Numbered from the stretch's first letter, positions 51,889 through 61,631 are shown. The stretch: 64,000 bases of DNA from Dysgonamonadaceae bacterium (GCA_031254645.1 JAIRUA010000008.1:1-64000), one strand, 5' to 3'. Numbers and translations are program-made. Notes: generated by a model from the sequence alone, not told the origin.

Positions 51889-53970
51889 TTACCACTCTAC
51901 TAAAAACGCTCCCTCCTCGCCTATCACATAAGAATTTATTCCCAATCTTTCGCAATCGTATTTAATTCTGTCCGATACCCAACTTCGATATGATTGGTCG
52001 ATAATTACTTTTCGAGGTGAAACAAATTCCATTAGTTCCGACATCGAAATGCGCAGGTTATTGGTCAAAATCAAATAATCCAATTCCAATGGTTGTTCAG
52101 TAATCTTTCCTTCGAAAATAGTTGAGGAAAGAATCAATATTCGCTTTCCGCCGAAGAAAACAAAACCATCGGCATTGTACCAAGACATAGCATCATCAAT
52201 TAAAGACGGCTGATTAATTCTGTTTTTCATCAAATAGGGCGAAATAGAACGAAGAGCCAAAATATCATTATCAGTCAATAAATACGATGTTGCTCCATTA
52301 ACAAAAGAAATACCATAACCCTCTTGCATCGCGGCTACCAACATACGATTTCCACTCGTATTGGTTTGATGTTTGGCGTATGAATTGACGGAAAACAAAA
52401 CAGCAATCAACAAAAGCCCGACAATCAGCGATTTTCCGTGTCGATACATCACTGCAATTGTCAATATTGCGATTATCAAACAAATGATGCCTAACTGCCA
52501 GCCATCAAGCCAAATGTTTTCTATCTGTGAATAAGGCAAATGATGTACAAAAATGATAATATCGTTTGTCAATCGCAACACAAAAGTAAGTAACGTTGCC
52601 ACTAATTCATTCACAACCGGAATTTGATAAACTAAAAACAATCCACAAGCCAAATAAATAACCCACGATACCATTGGTACAATGATGATGTTGCTAATCC
52701 AAAAGTAATTGGGAAAATAATTGAAATAATAGAGCGACAAAGGCGTTGTAACAAGCTGTGCCGCAAGCGAAACAGTGAGTAATGCCCAAAGTGGTTTAAG
52801 GAGTTTGTTTCGCGTTTTCCATATATCTTGAAATTTCGACTGGTAAAAAACAATGCCCAATACCGCCAAATAACTCATCTGAAAACCAATATCAAACAAA
52901 TAATAGGGATTGTAGATAAGCATAAAAAAGGCGCAAAGAAACACCGTATTGTATGTATCCGTTTTTCGACTTACTACTCTGGAAATAACAACAATAGAGA
53001 GCATCATCGCCGAGCGGACAACCGACGGCGGAAGTCCGGTAATAAACGAATAAAACAACAAAAAAGTGATGATAATAAGCGCTTTGAGTATCCGCGTGCT
53101 ACGTTTTCGATTCATAAAACCGAGCATAAAATCGAGTACAATAAAAATGATGCCCACGTGCATACCACTCACGGCAAGTACGTGCGCCACTCCGGCAGCT
53201 TGATAACTCGCCCGCAAATCTTGACTCAATTCTTCACGATAACCCAATGTGAGTGCCGCCAAAACACCAAATTCATTGCCGGAAATGCCTAAATCTTGGT
53301 AAATGGAAAGTAGTTTATTACGTGCTTTCATCGCAAGATTTACGATAGAAAACGGCGGTTTTTCATCAACTTGCTGCCAATTTGCGGCAGGAACGAAACT
53401 TGTGGCACTGACGCCTTTTCGCTTCAAAAAACGTGGATAATTGAATTCGTATGGGTTACCAAAATTGCGCGGCTTTTCGAAAGCGGCATTGACTAAAATT
53501 CGTTCGCCGGTTTCGAGAGAAAGTGATAGGCTATCTTTGGCGAGATATACCAACACTTTGTTATTCAGCAACTCGCCGTTGTCGATATTGGAAATCAAAC
53601 GTAGTTCATATAACACCGACCGAGGTCTTTCTCTCGGCAGAGAAACAATTTTTGCCAAGTAAGTGTGCTGTTCGCCGATGTAGCGAAATTGTGTGTTTTC
53701 ATCCGCTCTTTGGGTCAAAAACAGTCCGACTGAAAACAGCCAAAGCGTTACACCTAAACCAAAAAACCACCGAAATCGGTAATTTTTTCGATATAAATAT
53801 CCGCTCAACATCAACCCGATACCAAACCAAAACGCAACGAGAAAAACAGAATAATAAAATCCCGCAACAACTTGAAAAACAATACCGAAAAGAAGTGCCA
53901 ACAATAGACGAAGAAACGGCGTTTTACGAAAAAAGAATACTGTGTCGTCGGCGATTTGTCGGCTACTCAT
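51889..53970 (-). CDS. ComEC/Rec2-family DNA uptake channel protein
   Basis: 693 residues. N-terminal membrane segments and DUF4131-type domain (about 15-200), then the competence core with AGVAHVLAVSGMHVGIIFIVLDF, GLPPSVVRSAMM and LFDIGFQMSYLAVLGIVFYQSKF, about nine further membrane helices, and a short C-terminal domain. The C-terminal domain has the place and strand pattern of the ComEC metallo-beta-lactamase domain, but its HxHxDH-type metal ligands are absent. ComEC carries single-stranded DNA through the inner membrane during transformation. No other competence gene is nearby. Confidence 0.87.
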   Translation of the reverse strand: MSSRQIADDTVFFFRKTPFLRLLLALLFGIVFQVVAGFYYSVFLVAFWFGIGLMLSGYLYRKNYRFRWFFGLGVTLWLFSVGLFLTQRADENTQFRYIGEQHTYLAKIVSLPRERPRSVLYELRLISNIDNGELLNNKVLVYLAKDSLSLSLETGERILVNAAFEKPRNFGNPYEFNYPRFLKRKGVSATSFVPAANWQQVDEKPPFSIVNLAMKARNKLLSIYQDLGISGNEFGVLAALTLGYREELSQDLRASYQAAGVAHVLAVSGMHVGIIFIVLDFMLGFMNRKRSTRILKALIIITFLLFYSFITGLPPSVVRSAMMLSIVVISRVVSRKTDTYNTVFLCAFFMLIYNPYYLFDIGFQMSYLAVLGIVFYQSKFQDIWKTRNKLLKPLWALLTVSLAAQLVTTPLSLYYFNYFPNYFWISNIIIVPMVSWVIYLACGLFLVYQIPVVNELVATLLTFVLRLTNDIIIFVHHLPYSQIENIWLDGWQLGIICLIIAILTIAVMYRHGKSLIVGLLLIAVLFSVNSYAKHQTNTSGNRMLVAAMQEGYGISFVNGATSYLLTDNDILALRSISPYLMKNRINQPSLIDDAMSWYNADGFVFFGGKRILILSSTIFEGKITEQPLELDYLILTNNLRISMSELMEFVSPRKVIIDQSYRSWVSDRIKYDCERLGINSYVIGEEGAFLVEW

Positions 53971-54027
53971 TGGAAAGAATTATGTCAGTTTGTTTCGTAA
54001 TAATATAATCTGCGTCATCTGCGTTCC

Positions 54028-55404
54028 CTATCTTTTAATCACATACAACTGAAAATTCTCATATCGCTTCACCTCCACTTCATCGCCTTTTTCGATAAAT
54101 CCTTTCATTGATACAGCATCGTAAAGTTCGCCGTCGACATTCACTTTTCCCGAAGGGCGCAAAACAGTAGCTGCTACGCCCACTTTTCCTACCATTGCGG
54201 CAGGCGCTAACGATACGGAAACAAAACCTTCTTGGTCGGCAGCAAGCGCAACTTTTCTAAACAATCCGGGGCGTCCAATGCGGCTCGACATATAGATAAC
54301 AAAAATTATTCCCATTCCCATTCCGCCCAAAACAATCATAATAGCGCGAAACATTTCCATAGCGGGTACATTTTCAAAATTAAACTTGATATTACCAACC
54401 AAGGCGAGTATTAATCCGGTGAAAACAAACACAATACCCAAAATACCGGGTATTCCAAACCCGGGAAAGACAAATATCTCAAAGACTATCAATATCAATC
54501 CGACGACAAAAATGATAATTTCCCAGTGCTCCGCATATCCTGTCAGGTAAAGCGGTGTAAAATAGAGAATTGCCGCCGTTATTGCCACAGCACTCGGAAG
54601 CCCAACACCGGGCGATTGCAATTCCATATAAATGCCGCCGATAATAAACATAATGAGAAACGCTTGCAAAACGCCATTCGTCAAAAAGCCTTTTATTTGG
54701 TCATAAAAGGTTGGTTGATAAGTTACAAGTTCATAATCCGTGAATCCTAAATGTTCGGTAATCAGTTCGTGTAAACTTTCTACAATTCCATCACAAAACC
54801 CCAACGTTACTGCTTGACTCGCCGTGAGCGTGAGCACTCGCATAGAATCAACTACGCCGGGAATAGCAGCGCCGCCGCCTACCATTGCTTCGGCAATTGC
54901 AGGGTCGCGCCGCCATACGGAAATGGTGTCACCGTTTTCCACACGCGTAATTTTTCCGTGGCTTTCTGCCGTAGCACGCATCATTCCACGCATATAGGAT
55001 TGAAGTTTATCAGGTGCTTCGCTTCCACTGCCGCCGCTTACCACTGTTGCCGCACCAATCGTAGCACTCTGGCGCATAAAGATGCTATCGCAAGCAATGG
55101 AAATCAATGCACCTGCCGAAGCGGCATTATTATCGATAAATACATACACCGGGAGTGGAAAATGAAGAATTGCCGTGCGCATCGAATCAGCTTCAACCAC
55201 GCCGCCACCATACGTATTCATATGCAGAATCACACAAGCGGCATCCATTTGTTGCGCTTCGCGTAAACCGTTTCGCAAGTGAATCCACGTATTACTGCCA
55301 ATATTTTGCTTGATATCAATGCGGTACACTATCGGTCTTTCATCTTGCGAAAAAAGATTAAGCGACGCAGAGATGAAAAGCAGGAGAAATATAAATTGTT
55401 TCAT
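54028..55404 (-). CDS. NfeD-family membrane protein with ClpP-like protease domain
   Basis: 458 residues. Signal peptide; periplasmic ClpP-class serine protease domain (about 22-215) with PVYVFIDNNAASAGALISIACDSI carrying the likely nucleophilic Ser in ASAGA, and a Lys in DKLQSYMRG as catalytic partner; four to five membrane helices (about 230-375); a C-terminal OB-fold NfeD domain (about 395-458: VGKVGVAATVLRPSGKVNVDGELYDAVS). Long-form NfeD proteins associate with stomatin/flotillin-like proteins in membrane quality control, but no stomatin gene is next to it here. Upstream of comEC on the same strand, 57 bases apart. Confidence 0.9.
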   Translation of the reverse strand: MKQFIFLLLFISASLNLFSQDERPIVYRIDIKQNIGSNTWIHLRNGLREAQQMDAACVILHMNTYGGGVVEADSMRTAILHFPLPVYVFIDNNAASAGALISIACDSIFMRQSATIGAATVVSGGSGSEAPDKLQSYMRGMMRATAESHGKITRVENGDTISVWRRDPAIAEAMVGGGAAIPGVVDSMRVLTLTASQAVTLGFCDGIVESLHELITEHLGFTDYELVTYQPTFYDQIKGFLTNGVLQAFLIMFIIGGIYMELQSPGVGLPSAVAITAAILYFTPLYLTGYAEHWEIIIFVVGLILIVFEIFVFPGFGIPGILGIVFVFTGLILALVGNIKFNFENVPAMEMFRAIMIVLGGMGMGIIFVIYMSSRIGRPGLFRKVALAADQEGFVSVSLAPAAMVGKVGVAATVLRPSGKVNVDGELYDAVSMKGFIEKGDEVEVKRYENFQLYVIKR

Positions 55405-55435
55405 AACTGTCTTGTTTTATCGATTTTTTGAAGAA

Positions 55436-55443
55436 CAAAGGTA
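55436..55443 (-). promoter_or_regulatory. Candidate nfeD promoter, -7 element
   Basis: TACCTTTG on the minus strand (55443-55436), 32 bases before the start codon. Confidence 0.55.
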
Positions 55444-55642
55444 AGAAACTGTTTCGATATTTTACGGTTTATTCTAATGGAATTGCGAGAAATCCTGTTT
55501 TTGGGGCTTATTAAGGCAAATGTATTATTTATTTTCACTATTGAGAGGCAATCTGTTTATCGAACTTAAATGGGGTACTATTTCTTTTTTGTCTTGTTGT
55601 TTTAGATTTTTAAGAATCTCTATTTTCTTTTTCGTCACTTTT

Positions 55643-55674
55643 TTTGTCTTTTCACCCGAAAAAGTCTATATTTG
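55643..55674 (+). promoter_or_regulatory. Promoter of the FolK-like gene
   Basis: TTTG (55643-55646), 20-base spacer, TATATTTG (55667-55674); the ATG follows at 55693. A full consensus match that excludes a TTG start at 55672. Confidence 0.7.
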
Positions 55675-55692
55675 CACTTCAATAATTTTTTT

Positions 55693-56058
55693 ATGCATAC
55701 AATTTTACTAAGTATAGGGTCAAATACCTTCGCAAAAACTAATATCGACAAGGCAAAGAGAATGCTCGTGCGCACTTTTCCGGATATTGTTTTTAGTTCT
55801 CCGACACTAACGGAGCCGAGTGATGAAAAATACGTTTTTCCATTCCGCAATATTTTGGCACGGTTTGATAGCGAATTAACTCCTCAGGAAATCAAAGAAA
55901 AAACTAAAATGATTGAAATAGCGGTTGGTCGCTCCCCAAAAGATAAGTATTTAGGGCGCGTTATCATTGATATCGACGTAATAAAATGTGGCGATGATAT
56001 TCTTCGTCCCAACGACTATGAACGAGAATATGTGCAGGAGTTGTTAACTACATTTTAG
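55693..56058 (+). CDS. Short FolK-like protein (HPPK family)
   Basis: 121 residues against about 160 for E. coli HPPK, which transfers pyrophosphate to 6-hydroxymethyldihydropterin in folate synthesis. The N-terminal ILLSIGSNTFAKTNIDKAK and the IDIDVIKCGDDIL segment (acidic Mg-binding pair) match the family, but the LGRVIIDIDVI stretch differs from the G-P-R-x-x-D-L-D signature, and the middle and C-terminal loops are shortened. It could be a reduced enzyme or a related protein. It faces folE, the first enzyme of the same pathway. Confidence 0.65.
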   Translation: MHTILLSIGSNTFAKTNIDKAKRMLVRTFPDIVFSSPTLTEPSDEKYVFPFRNILARFDSELTPQEIKEKTKMIEIAVGRSPKDKYLGRVIIDIDVIKCGDDILRPNDYEREYVQELLTTF

Positions 56059-56081
56059 GAAACACGTTTTATTCAAAAAAG

Positions 56082-56120
56082 AAAATCGGTAGAAAATAAT
56101 AATTATTTCCTACCGATTTT
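56082..56120. terminator. Bidirectional terminator between folK-like gene and folE
   Basis: AAAATCGGTAG (56082-56092) and CTACCGATTTT (56110-56120), with the stem continuing inward through an AT-rich stretch. Serves both convergent genes. Confidence 0.85.
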
Positions 56121-56158
56121 GTATGTGCTAACAACATTTCATTTAACCTGTAACACTA

Positions 56159-56737
56159 TTACCTATTCTTTATCAATGAAATAAATTCTTCTCTCGTTTT
56201 TTGCTCTTTGAATACGCCTGTAAAATCGGAAGTGGTGGTTACTGAGTTTTGTTTTTCCACGCCGCGCATCTGCATACACATATGTTGTGCTTCGATGACA
56301 ACCATTACTCCCATCGGATTCAGTGTTTTTTGAATACATTCTTTGATTTGAAGTGTAAGTCGTTCCTGTACCTGCAATCGACGGGCGAAGACATCTACCA
56401 CCCGGGCAATTTTACTTAATCCCGTAATGTATCCGTCGGGGATATACGCTACATGCGCTTTTCCGAAAAAGGGCAACATATGATGTTCGCACAAAGAAAA
56501 GAGATCAATATCTTTTACAATAACCATCTGACGATAATCTTCGCGAAACAGAGCAGAACGCAAAATTTCTTCCGGATCTTGCCAATACCCTTTCGTTAGA
56601 TATTGCATTGCTTTCGCTACACGATCAGGCGTTTTGATTAATCCCTCACGGTCAGGATCTTCTCCCAAAAGGGGAAGAATCTCTCTCATATAAGATGAGA
56701 TGGTGGCTTTTTTATTTTCTAATTCTTCGGAAGACAT
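56159..56737 (-). CDS. folE: GTP cyclohydrolase I
   Basis: Converts GTP to dihydroneopterin triphosphate, the first step of folate synthesis. 192 residues. Zinc ligands Cys and His in [21 protein letters not shown] and the second Cys in [15 protein letters not shown]; substrate-binding [22 protein letters not shown]. Last gene of the minus-strand series DUF1599-DoxX-tpiA-SPOR-folE, 20 bases after the SPOR gene. Confidence 0.96.
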   Translation of the reverse strand: MSSEELENKKATISSYMREILPLLGEDPDREGLIKTPDRVAKAMQYLTKGYWQDPEEILRSALFREDYRQMVIVKDIDLFSLCEHHMLPFFGKAHVAYIPDGYITGLSKIARVVDVFARRLQVQERLTLQIKECIQKTLNPMGVMVVIEAQHMCMQMRGVEKQNSVTTTSDFTGVFKEQKTREEFISLIKNR

Positions 56738-56757
56738 AATGTTCGTTTTTTATTTTC

Positions 56758-57246
56758 TTACCGATTCACAGGAATTCTCACATCGTCTTGCACGATAGAC
56801 AATTCTCGCCCGAAAGCCGGAAATCTTCTGCGCATTTCGTGCATTGCTTCTTCGGCTTCATCACGGGTTTCAAAATTACCAACACGTAATCGCCAAAAAG
56901 GGGATTGAAAAAACACCCGCGTTTCGTGTTCGGGAAATGCATTTTTGATAACACTCTCTCTTTGTTCCGCTTGTGCACGCGAAGTGCGTTGTTCGTTTCC
57001 GGCAAATGCTTGAATTTTAAAACCTTGCATTTCGTGAAACGCTGAGCCGTCAGCGCCAATTGTTACCGGACGTGGCGGTGCCATCGGTCTACCTAGTACG
57101 TGTCTGATATTTTCATCCTCATAAACCGTAACCCTGCCGCCTCCACGTGCAGTGGAATTCAATTCATTGAGTATTTCCCGTCTTTGCCCAACACTTTGCG
57201 CAATGGAAGCGAAAAGCAACAGAGTTATTATTAAAATCGTTCTCAT
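56758..57246 (-). CDS. Exported SPOR-domain protein
   Basis: 162 residues. Signal peptide (about 1-20, MRTILIITLLLFASIAQSVG) and a C-terminal SPOR domain (about 78-150: FKIQAFAGNEQRTSRAQAEQ, VFFQSPFWRLRVGNFETRDEAEEAMHEMRRRF). SPOR domains bind denuded peptidoglycan, so the protein probably sits in the periplasm at the wall. Between tpiA and folE. Confidence 0.85.
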   Translation of the reverse strand: MRTILIITLLLFASIAQSVGQRREILNELNSTARGGGRVTVYEDENIRHVLGRPMAPPRPVTIGADGSAFHEMQGFKIQAFAGNEQRTSRAQAEQRESVIKNAFPEHETRVFFQSPFWRLRVGNFETRDEAEEAMHEMRRRFPAFGRELSIVQDDVRIPVNR

Positions 57247-57253
57247 TTTTTTG

Positions 57254-57305
57254 AGTTTTATAGTTCGATAGTTTTATAGCGATACAACTATCGAACTATA
57301 AAACT
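57254..57305. repeat. Perfect 19-bp inverted repeat between tpiA and the SPOR gene
   Basis: AGTTTTATAGTTCGATAGT (57254-57272) and its exact complement (57287-57305). Lies within an otherwise continuous operon, so it may reduce or end read-through from tpiA. Confidence 0.75.
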
Positions 57306-57321
57306 ATCCACTATTAACTAA

Positions 57322-58077
57322 TCAAAATGCCTCAATAATCGGCATAAATCTATCTACTCCCAACGATGCGCCGCCAATAAGTCCGCCGTCCACATCGGGT
57401 TTAGAGAAAAGTTCTTTCGCATTTGCTGCGTTTGCACTGCCGCCGTAAAGGATAGAGGTGTTGTCCGACACGTCCTTTCCATATTTTCCATCAAGGACAT
57501 CACGGATGAAAGCGTGCATTTCTTGCGCTTGGTCGGCTGTTGCCGTTTTTCCTGTACCAATAGCCCAAACAGGCTCGTAAGCCAACACGATTTTTCCGAA
57601 TTCTTTAGCAGAAAGGTCAAATAACGACTCTTCGATTTGCCATTTTACAATATTGAAATGTTCGCCTGCTTCTCTTTCTTCCAACATTTCACCGATACAG
57701 AAAATCGGTGTTAATCCGTTTGCCAAGGCAAGAAGGGTTTTTTCTTTCAACATTTCGGGATTTTCGCCATAATAGGCGCGACGCTCGCTGTGTCCCAAAA
57801 TCACATATTTTGCACCTGTGGAAGCTACCATTTCCGCCGAAACTTCGCCGGTGTAAGCGCCCGATGCTTTGTCGGCACAATTTTGCGCAGCAACACCGAT
57901 TTTGCCGGTATCAATTGCACTTGCAACCGATGCCAAATGAATAAATGGCGTGCCGATAACAACGTCGCAATTAACGGTTTTACCTGCTAATGCGGCATTT
58001 AGTTCTTTTGCTAATGCTATTCCTTCTTGCAGGTTATTGTTCATTTTCCAGTTTCCTGCTACAATGTTTTTTCTCAT
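57322..58077 (-). CDS. tpiA: Triosephosphate isomerase
   Basis: Interconverts dihydroxyacetone phosphate and glyceraldehyde-3-phosphate. 251 residues. Catalytic Lys11 in VAGNWKMNN, His in [14 protein letters not shown], Glu in [17 protein letters not shown] (followed by the flexible loop) and the phosphate-binding [11 protein letters not shown] and [10 protein letters not shown]. In the middle of the DUF1599-DoxX-tpiA-SPOR-folE series, an order I recall as common in Bacteroidales. Confidence 0.97.
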   Translation of the reverse strand: MRKNIVAGNWKMNNNLQEGIALAKELNAALAGKTVNCDVVIGTPFIHLASVASAIDTGKIGVAAQNCADKASGAYTGEVSAEMVASTGAKYVILGHSERRAYYGENPEMLKEKTLLALANGLTPIFCIGEMLEEREAGEHFNIVKWQIEESLFDLSAKEFGKIVLAYEPVWAIGTGKTATADQAQEMHAFIRDVLDGKYGKDVSDNTSILYGGSANAANAKELFSKPDVDGGLIGGASLGVDRFMPIIEAF

Positions 58078-58096
58078 ATTTTTATTATGTTATTTA

Positions 58097-59383
58097 TTAG
58101 TCTATCCATTTAAAAATCATCAGCGGTACCAAAAACAGTAATCCAATAATGATTAATTTCGTATTACTGCTCGCTCTTTTCTTATTAGTAAATTCGTGAA
58201 AATATTTTTCTCTCCACAATTCTTCCATTTGTCGAACAACCGTCGGAATCTCACTATTTGCCCATTTATTTACAACTGTTCCCTCGTGCAAGAGCATCAA
58301 ACCCGGATTTGAACGAATCATTGTTTTCAAAACCCGCTCATCGCCGTGTACGATGTAAAATCCTGTCTGATGACGGCTTTCCCATTCAGCAATCACATTT
58401 AAAGGAGAAGCAGTTAGGAGATAAAATTGGCTAAATTGACCATTGTTTACGTTTGCAATTCGATTTATCTCTTCAAAATGTTTTAATTGCCTTGTATTCA
58501 TCTTATTCAACGAATGAGAAACCATTAAAAATGAATATGGCTTGTGTAAAATTAAATCAGTGATATTATCTTCCACAATCCACGCGCCGGTAGCTTCGTC
58601 ATGATGCAGTGCTTCAATCGAAAAATTATCAATTGCCGGTCTTTCGCCTGCTCGCACCAAAACTGTTTTCATATCTACATATTCCCACGCAGGGTCGTCC
58701 CAAGGGAAATCGTCTTGTGAAAACTCCTGTTCTACACCATTTTTTCTGTAAATCAAAATGGTTTCAAATACATCTCTGTTTGCAGGATCAACGCTCATTT
58801 GCTCGGGAATATTCGCACCGATTTTATACGGTCTGAAATCAATAACAGGCAAACGGTATAAATTATATAGCGTGAAAAAAATGGCAGAAAAAATGACAAA
58901 AATCGCCACATATTTCGTCATTTCTTTCGAGAAAATCGGCGTCATTCGTTCCCACTTGAATACTAAAAATACGGTACAGAGCAGTAAAAATACGTTTTTC
59001 TGAAATGTTTGCCAATTAGTAATCACAAGCGCGTCACCAAAACAACCACAATCTGCTACCGGATTATTGAGCGCAATCCATAATGTGAGCGGTATGAAGA
59101 AAATCATAAAAAGGGCGATAAAAATCGTCGTCCATTTCCGATAAACTCCCAACAATAAAAATGCACCAAGTACTACCTCTGCTGCCACCATTACAACTGA
59201 TCCCGGCAATGCCAATGGAAAAAGTTCAGTAAGATTAAAACTAATCAAGTAATCCTGAATCTTATAGGTAGTTCCCAGCGGATCTATCGCTTTCACGAAA
59301 CCCGAAAAAACGAATACTGCGCCTACAATAATGCGGGCAATTTCCACCAAAAATTGTACTACTCTCTTCATATACTTTCGCAA
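58097..59383 (-). CDS. DoxX/MauE-type membrane protein with C-terminal thioredoxin-like domain
   Basis: 428 residues. N-terminal four-helix DoxX/MauE domain (about 8-150): ARIIVGAVFVFSGFVKAIDP, AEVVLGAFLLLGVY and NPVADCGCFGDAL, where the CGCFG cysteines resemble redox-active MauE motifs. A further membrane helix near 170 is followed by an exported-type domain (about 190-395) with a thioredoxin-like strand pattern but no CxxC, and a final membrane segment (LIIIGLLFLVPLMIFKW). A redox or cofactor-supply role in the membrane is plausible but unproven. Starts inside the end of the DUF1599 gene. Confidence 0.78.
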   Translation of the reverse strand: MRKYMKRVVQFLVEIARIIVGAVFVFSGFVKAIDPLGTTYKIQDYLISFNLTELFPLALPGSVVMVAAEVVLGAFLLLGVYRKWTTIFIALFMIFFIPLTLWIALNNPVADCGCFGDALVITNWQTFQKNVFLLLCTVFLVFKWERMTPIFSKEMTKYVAIFVIFSAIFFTLYNLYRLPVIDFRPYKIGANIPEQMSVDPANRDVFETILIYRKNGVEQEFSQDDFPWDDPAWEYVDMKTVLVRAGERPAIDNFSIEALHHDEATGAWIVEDNITDLILHKPYSFLMVSHSLNKMNTRQLKHFEEINRIANVNNGQFSQFYLLTASPLNVIAEWESRHQTGFYIVHGDERVLKTMIRSNPGLMLLHEGTVVNKWANSEIPTVVRQMEELWREKYFHEFTNKKRASSNTKLIIIGLLFLVPLMIFKWID

Positions 59384-59916
59384 AAATGTAATTTTATCAA
59401 TCCGAAAATCGCATAATTAATCATATCTTTGTAATTGGCATCTATTCCTTCGGAAATCAATGTTTTACCATTGTTGCTCTCGATTTCCTTCGTACGATAG
59501 ATTTTTTGCAAAATCAAATCGGTATAAGAACTGATGCGCATCATTCGCCACGCCTCATCGTAATCGTGATTTTTTGACAGCATCAAATTTTTGACATCGG
59601 TAATATGTTTGTCGTATAATTCGAGTACTTTTTCCGCCGAAATATCGATAGTGTCGGCATATCCTCGTTCGATTTGGACAAGACCAATAATGCCATAATT
59701 GACAATACCGATAAATTCGGGAAAAATGCCCTCGTCTATCTTGCTCTGTTTTTTTATTTCGAGCGAACGAATACGGTTTGCTTTGATATAAATCTGATCT
59801 GTAACCGATTCGGGACGAAGAATACGCCACGATGCGCCATAATCGTGCAGTTTTTTACTGAATATTTCGCGACAAATAGCGGCGACTTCGTCGAATTGTT
59901 TGTTAGTTGTATCCAT
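59368..59916 (-). CDS. DUF1599 protein
   Basis: 182 residues from the ATG at 59916. It contains two copies of the DUF1599 motif: KKLHDYGASWRILRPESVTDQIYIKANRIRSLE and KNHDYDEAWRMMRISSYTDLILQKIYRTKEIE (quoted here only for their shared H-D-Y-x3-W-R and T-D-x-I cores, near 20-60 and 115-155). All-alpha and cytosolic. DUF1599 is distantly like nucleotide pyrophosphohydrolases, though no activity is established. It overlaps the DoxX gene by 16 bases and heads the operon. Confidence 0.78.
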   Translation of the reverse strand: MDTTNKQFDEVAAICREIFSKKLHDYGASWRILRPESVTDQIYIKANRIRSLEIKKQSKIDEGIFPEFIGIVNYGIIGLVQIERGYADTIDISAEKVLELYDKHITDVKNLMLSKNHDYDEAWRMMRISSYTDLILQKIYRTKEIESNNGKTLISEGIDANYKDMINYAIFGLIKLHFCESI

Positions 59917-59941
59917 TATTGATGTTATGAAAATACAGGGA

Positions 59942-59949
59942 CAAAGATA
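59942..59949 (-). promoter_or_regulatory. Promoter of the DUF1599-to-folE operon, -7 element
   Basis: TATCTTTG on the minus strand (59949-59942), 26 bases before the DUF1599 start codon. It falls in the longer upstream frame and so supports the start at 59916. Confidence 0.6.
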
Positions 59950-60140
59950 CGAAAAAAGGCACAAGTTTTCATCTTGTACCTTCTAATTTTTTCAATAATC
60001 CGAAATCTGTATCAATCATCGAACATTCAAATGAAATGGCACACCTCGTCTCAACACTATTCATCGGGTTCTTCCGTTGTGTTTATTAATCCTAATCCGA
60101 TATAACCGCATCGTTAATGTGGTTGTGTCGGATGTTGTTA

Positions 60141-61418
60141 TTAATTCTTTCTTTTTTTAGCCGCTAAACCAACATCTTTTGGTGTCAAAATGCTAATTCC
60201 AAGTGATTCCGGTGTAATCACACCGGGATCAATACTTCGGAAAGTATCTTTCGGCATATCGCCTAATTCTCTAACATTCCATACAATGTTGTCTTTCCAC
60301 ACTGCATCGGGATAGGGACCTCCAATCTTGGCAGCTACATTGCCTCCAATCAGAATATTTTCGGAAAAAGTTGTACGGGGTGCACCAAGACCGTTATTGC
60401 GTGGTGCCATAAAATATTGTCGGTCGTTGTTGACGAGAATGTTTCGGGTAATCACATTGTCATCGGGTCGGTCGTGGCTGGTAAGTGGTGCTCCGTCGGC
60501 AACCTCGGCACCACCGTTACCGATATGAATACCTATCGAGCCCTCTTCAATAAAATTTTCAAAGATTTTATGCCGGTCGCCAAAAATACGAATACCTTGC
60601 GTGTTGTGAAAATAGTTACGATAAGCCACACATTCGTTACCGTGTCGCAGAGAAAGTTCCGAGCCGGGACTGTCAAGAAAAGTATTGTAACGATAAATGT
60701 TACCTCCCGATTTGTTGGAGATAAGTTCGTTTTCGCCGACACACCGTTCAAAAAGATTGTGCTCAATGGTACCGTGCCCCATGGACATACTTAATCCGCT
60801 GAGACCATAACGAATAACCTCCAAGTCGTTTGTCTCTCCCGGTTCAGTTGATCTGTTAAAATCGCGAAAATGATTATGGTGAATCCAAACACGACGAGCC
60901 ACTTGTCCATTGGCACCGGTAATGGATATCATATTTCCCCATCGACTTTTCTCGCGAAACAAATTGTAGGCAATTTCTATATCGTCTCCACTAACGGTAA
61001 AATAAGGACCTCTGCCGGGGCACTTAAAATTACATCGAAAAACACGGATATGGTGCGCTCCCGATCTGATATTCATTATCCCTGTTTGGTGGGTGATGTT
61101 AAAGCCATCAAAGACGATATGAGCAGCACTCGGATAGAACGAAACGCCCTGATCACCTGTCAATTCTACGCCTCCGACCGATTCTGCGAGAATTCTGATG
61201 GGGTTGTCCTCTTTGCCGGCACAAGCAATAATGATAGGCTGATCAACATAATATGTTCCATTTCTGAGAATGATGGTATCTCCGGGTTTAGCAGTGTGTA
61301 AACGTGCCTGAAATCCCGTAATCGACACAACATTGTAGGTAGAACCGAAAGCTGTTGTCGGAACAAGAGAGGAAGCCAACATTACAGATGTACATTGCAT
61401 AAATTTTCGTCTATTCAT
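60141..61418 (-). CDS. Polysaccharide lyase family 6 (alginate lyase / chondroitinase B type)
   Basis: 425 residues. The N-terminus MNRRKFMQCTSVMLASSLVP looks like a twin-arginine (Tat) signal. The rest is a right-handed beta-helix. The catalytic pair of PL6 is present: Lys236 in ISNKSGGNIYRYNTF and Arg258 in LSLRHGNECVAYRNYF, with the calcium-site region TNDLEVIRYG near 196-205. PL6 enzymes cleave alginate or dermatan sulfate by beta-elimination. Which substrate applies cannot be read, though DUF-free, single-domain bacterial PL6 proteins are most often alginate lyases. No SusC/SusD or other lyase adjoins it. Confidence 0.88.
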   Translation of the reverse strand: MNRRKFMQCTSVMLASSLVPTTAFGSTYNVVSITGFQARLHTAKPGDTIILRNGTYYVDQPIIIACAGKEDNPIRILAESVGGVELTGDQGVSFYPSAAHIVFDGFNITHQTGIMNIRSGAHHIRVFRCNFKCPGRGPYFTVSGDDIEIAYNLFREKSRWGNMISITGANGQVARRVWIHHNHFRDFNRSTEPGETNDLEVIRYGLSGLSMSMGHGTIEHNLFERCVGENELISNKSGGNIYRYNTFLDSPGSELSLRHGNECVAYRNYFHNTQGIRIFGDRHKIFENFIEEGSIGIHIGNGGAEVADGAPLTSHDRPDDNVITRNILVNNDRQYFMAPRNNGLGAPRTTFSENILIGGNVAAKIGGPYPDAVWKDNIVWNVRELGDMPKDTFRSIDPGVITPESLGISILTPKDVGLAAKKRKN

Positions 61419-61631
61419 ACTGATTTTGAGTATTATGGGTACTTCTAAAGATTACAAAAAAGACTTGCAACAGAGAAAAAGGTAAAATTCACTATTGCAA
61501 ATGAACACTTTGTCGACAACTCATAACACAAAGTTTGTTTTCTTAGAAGTGCCCTTATTTTTAATTACACGAAAGAAAATTTGAATTTAACTCGAAAATA
61601 ACAAAAAGAAAATTGTTTTGTGTCAAGCTAC

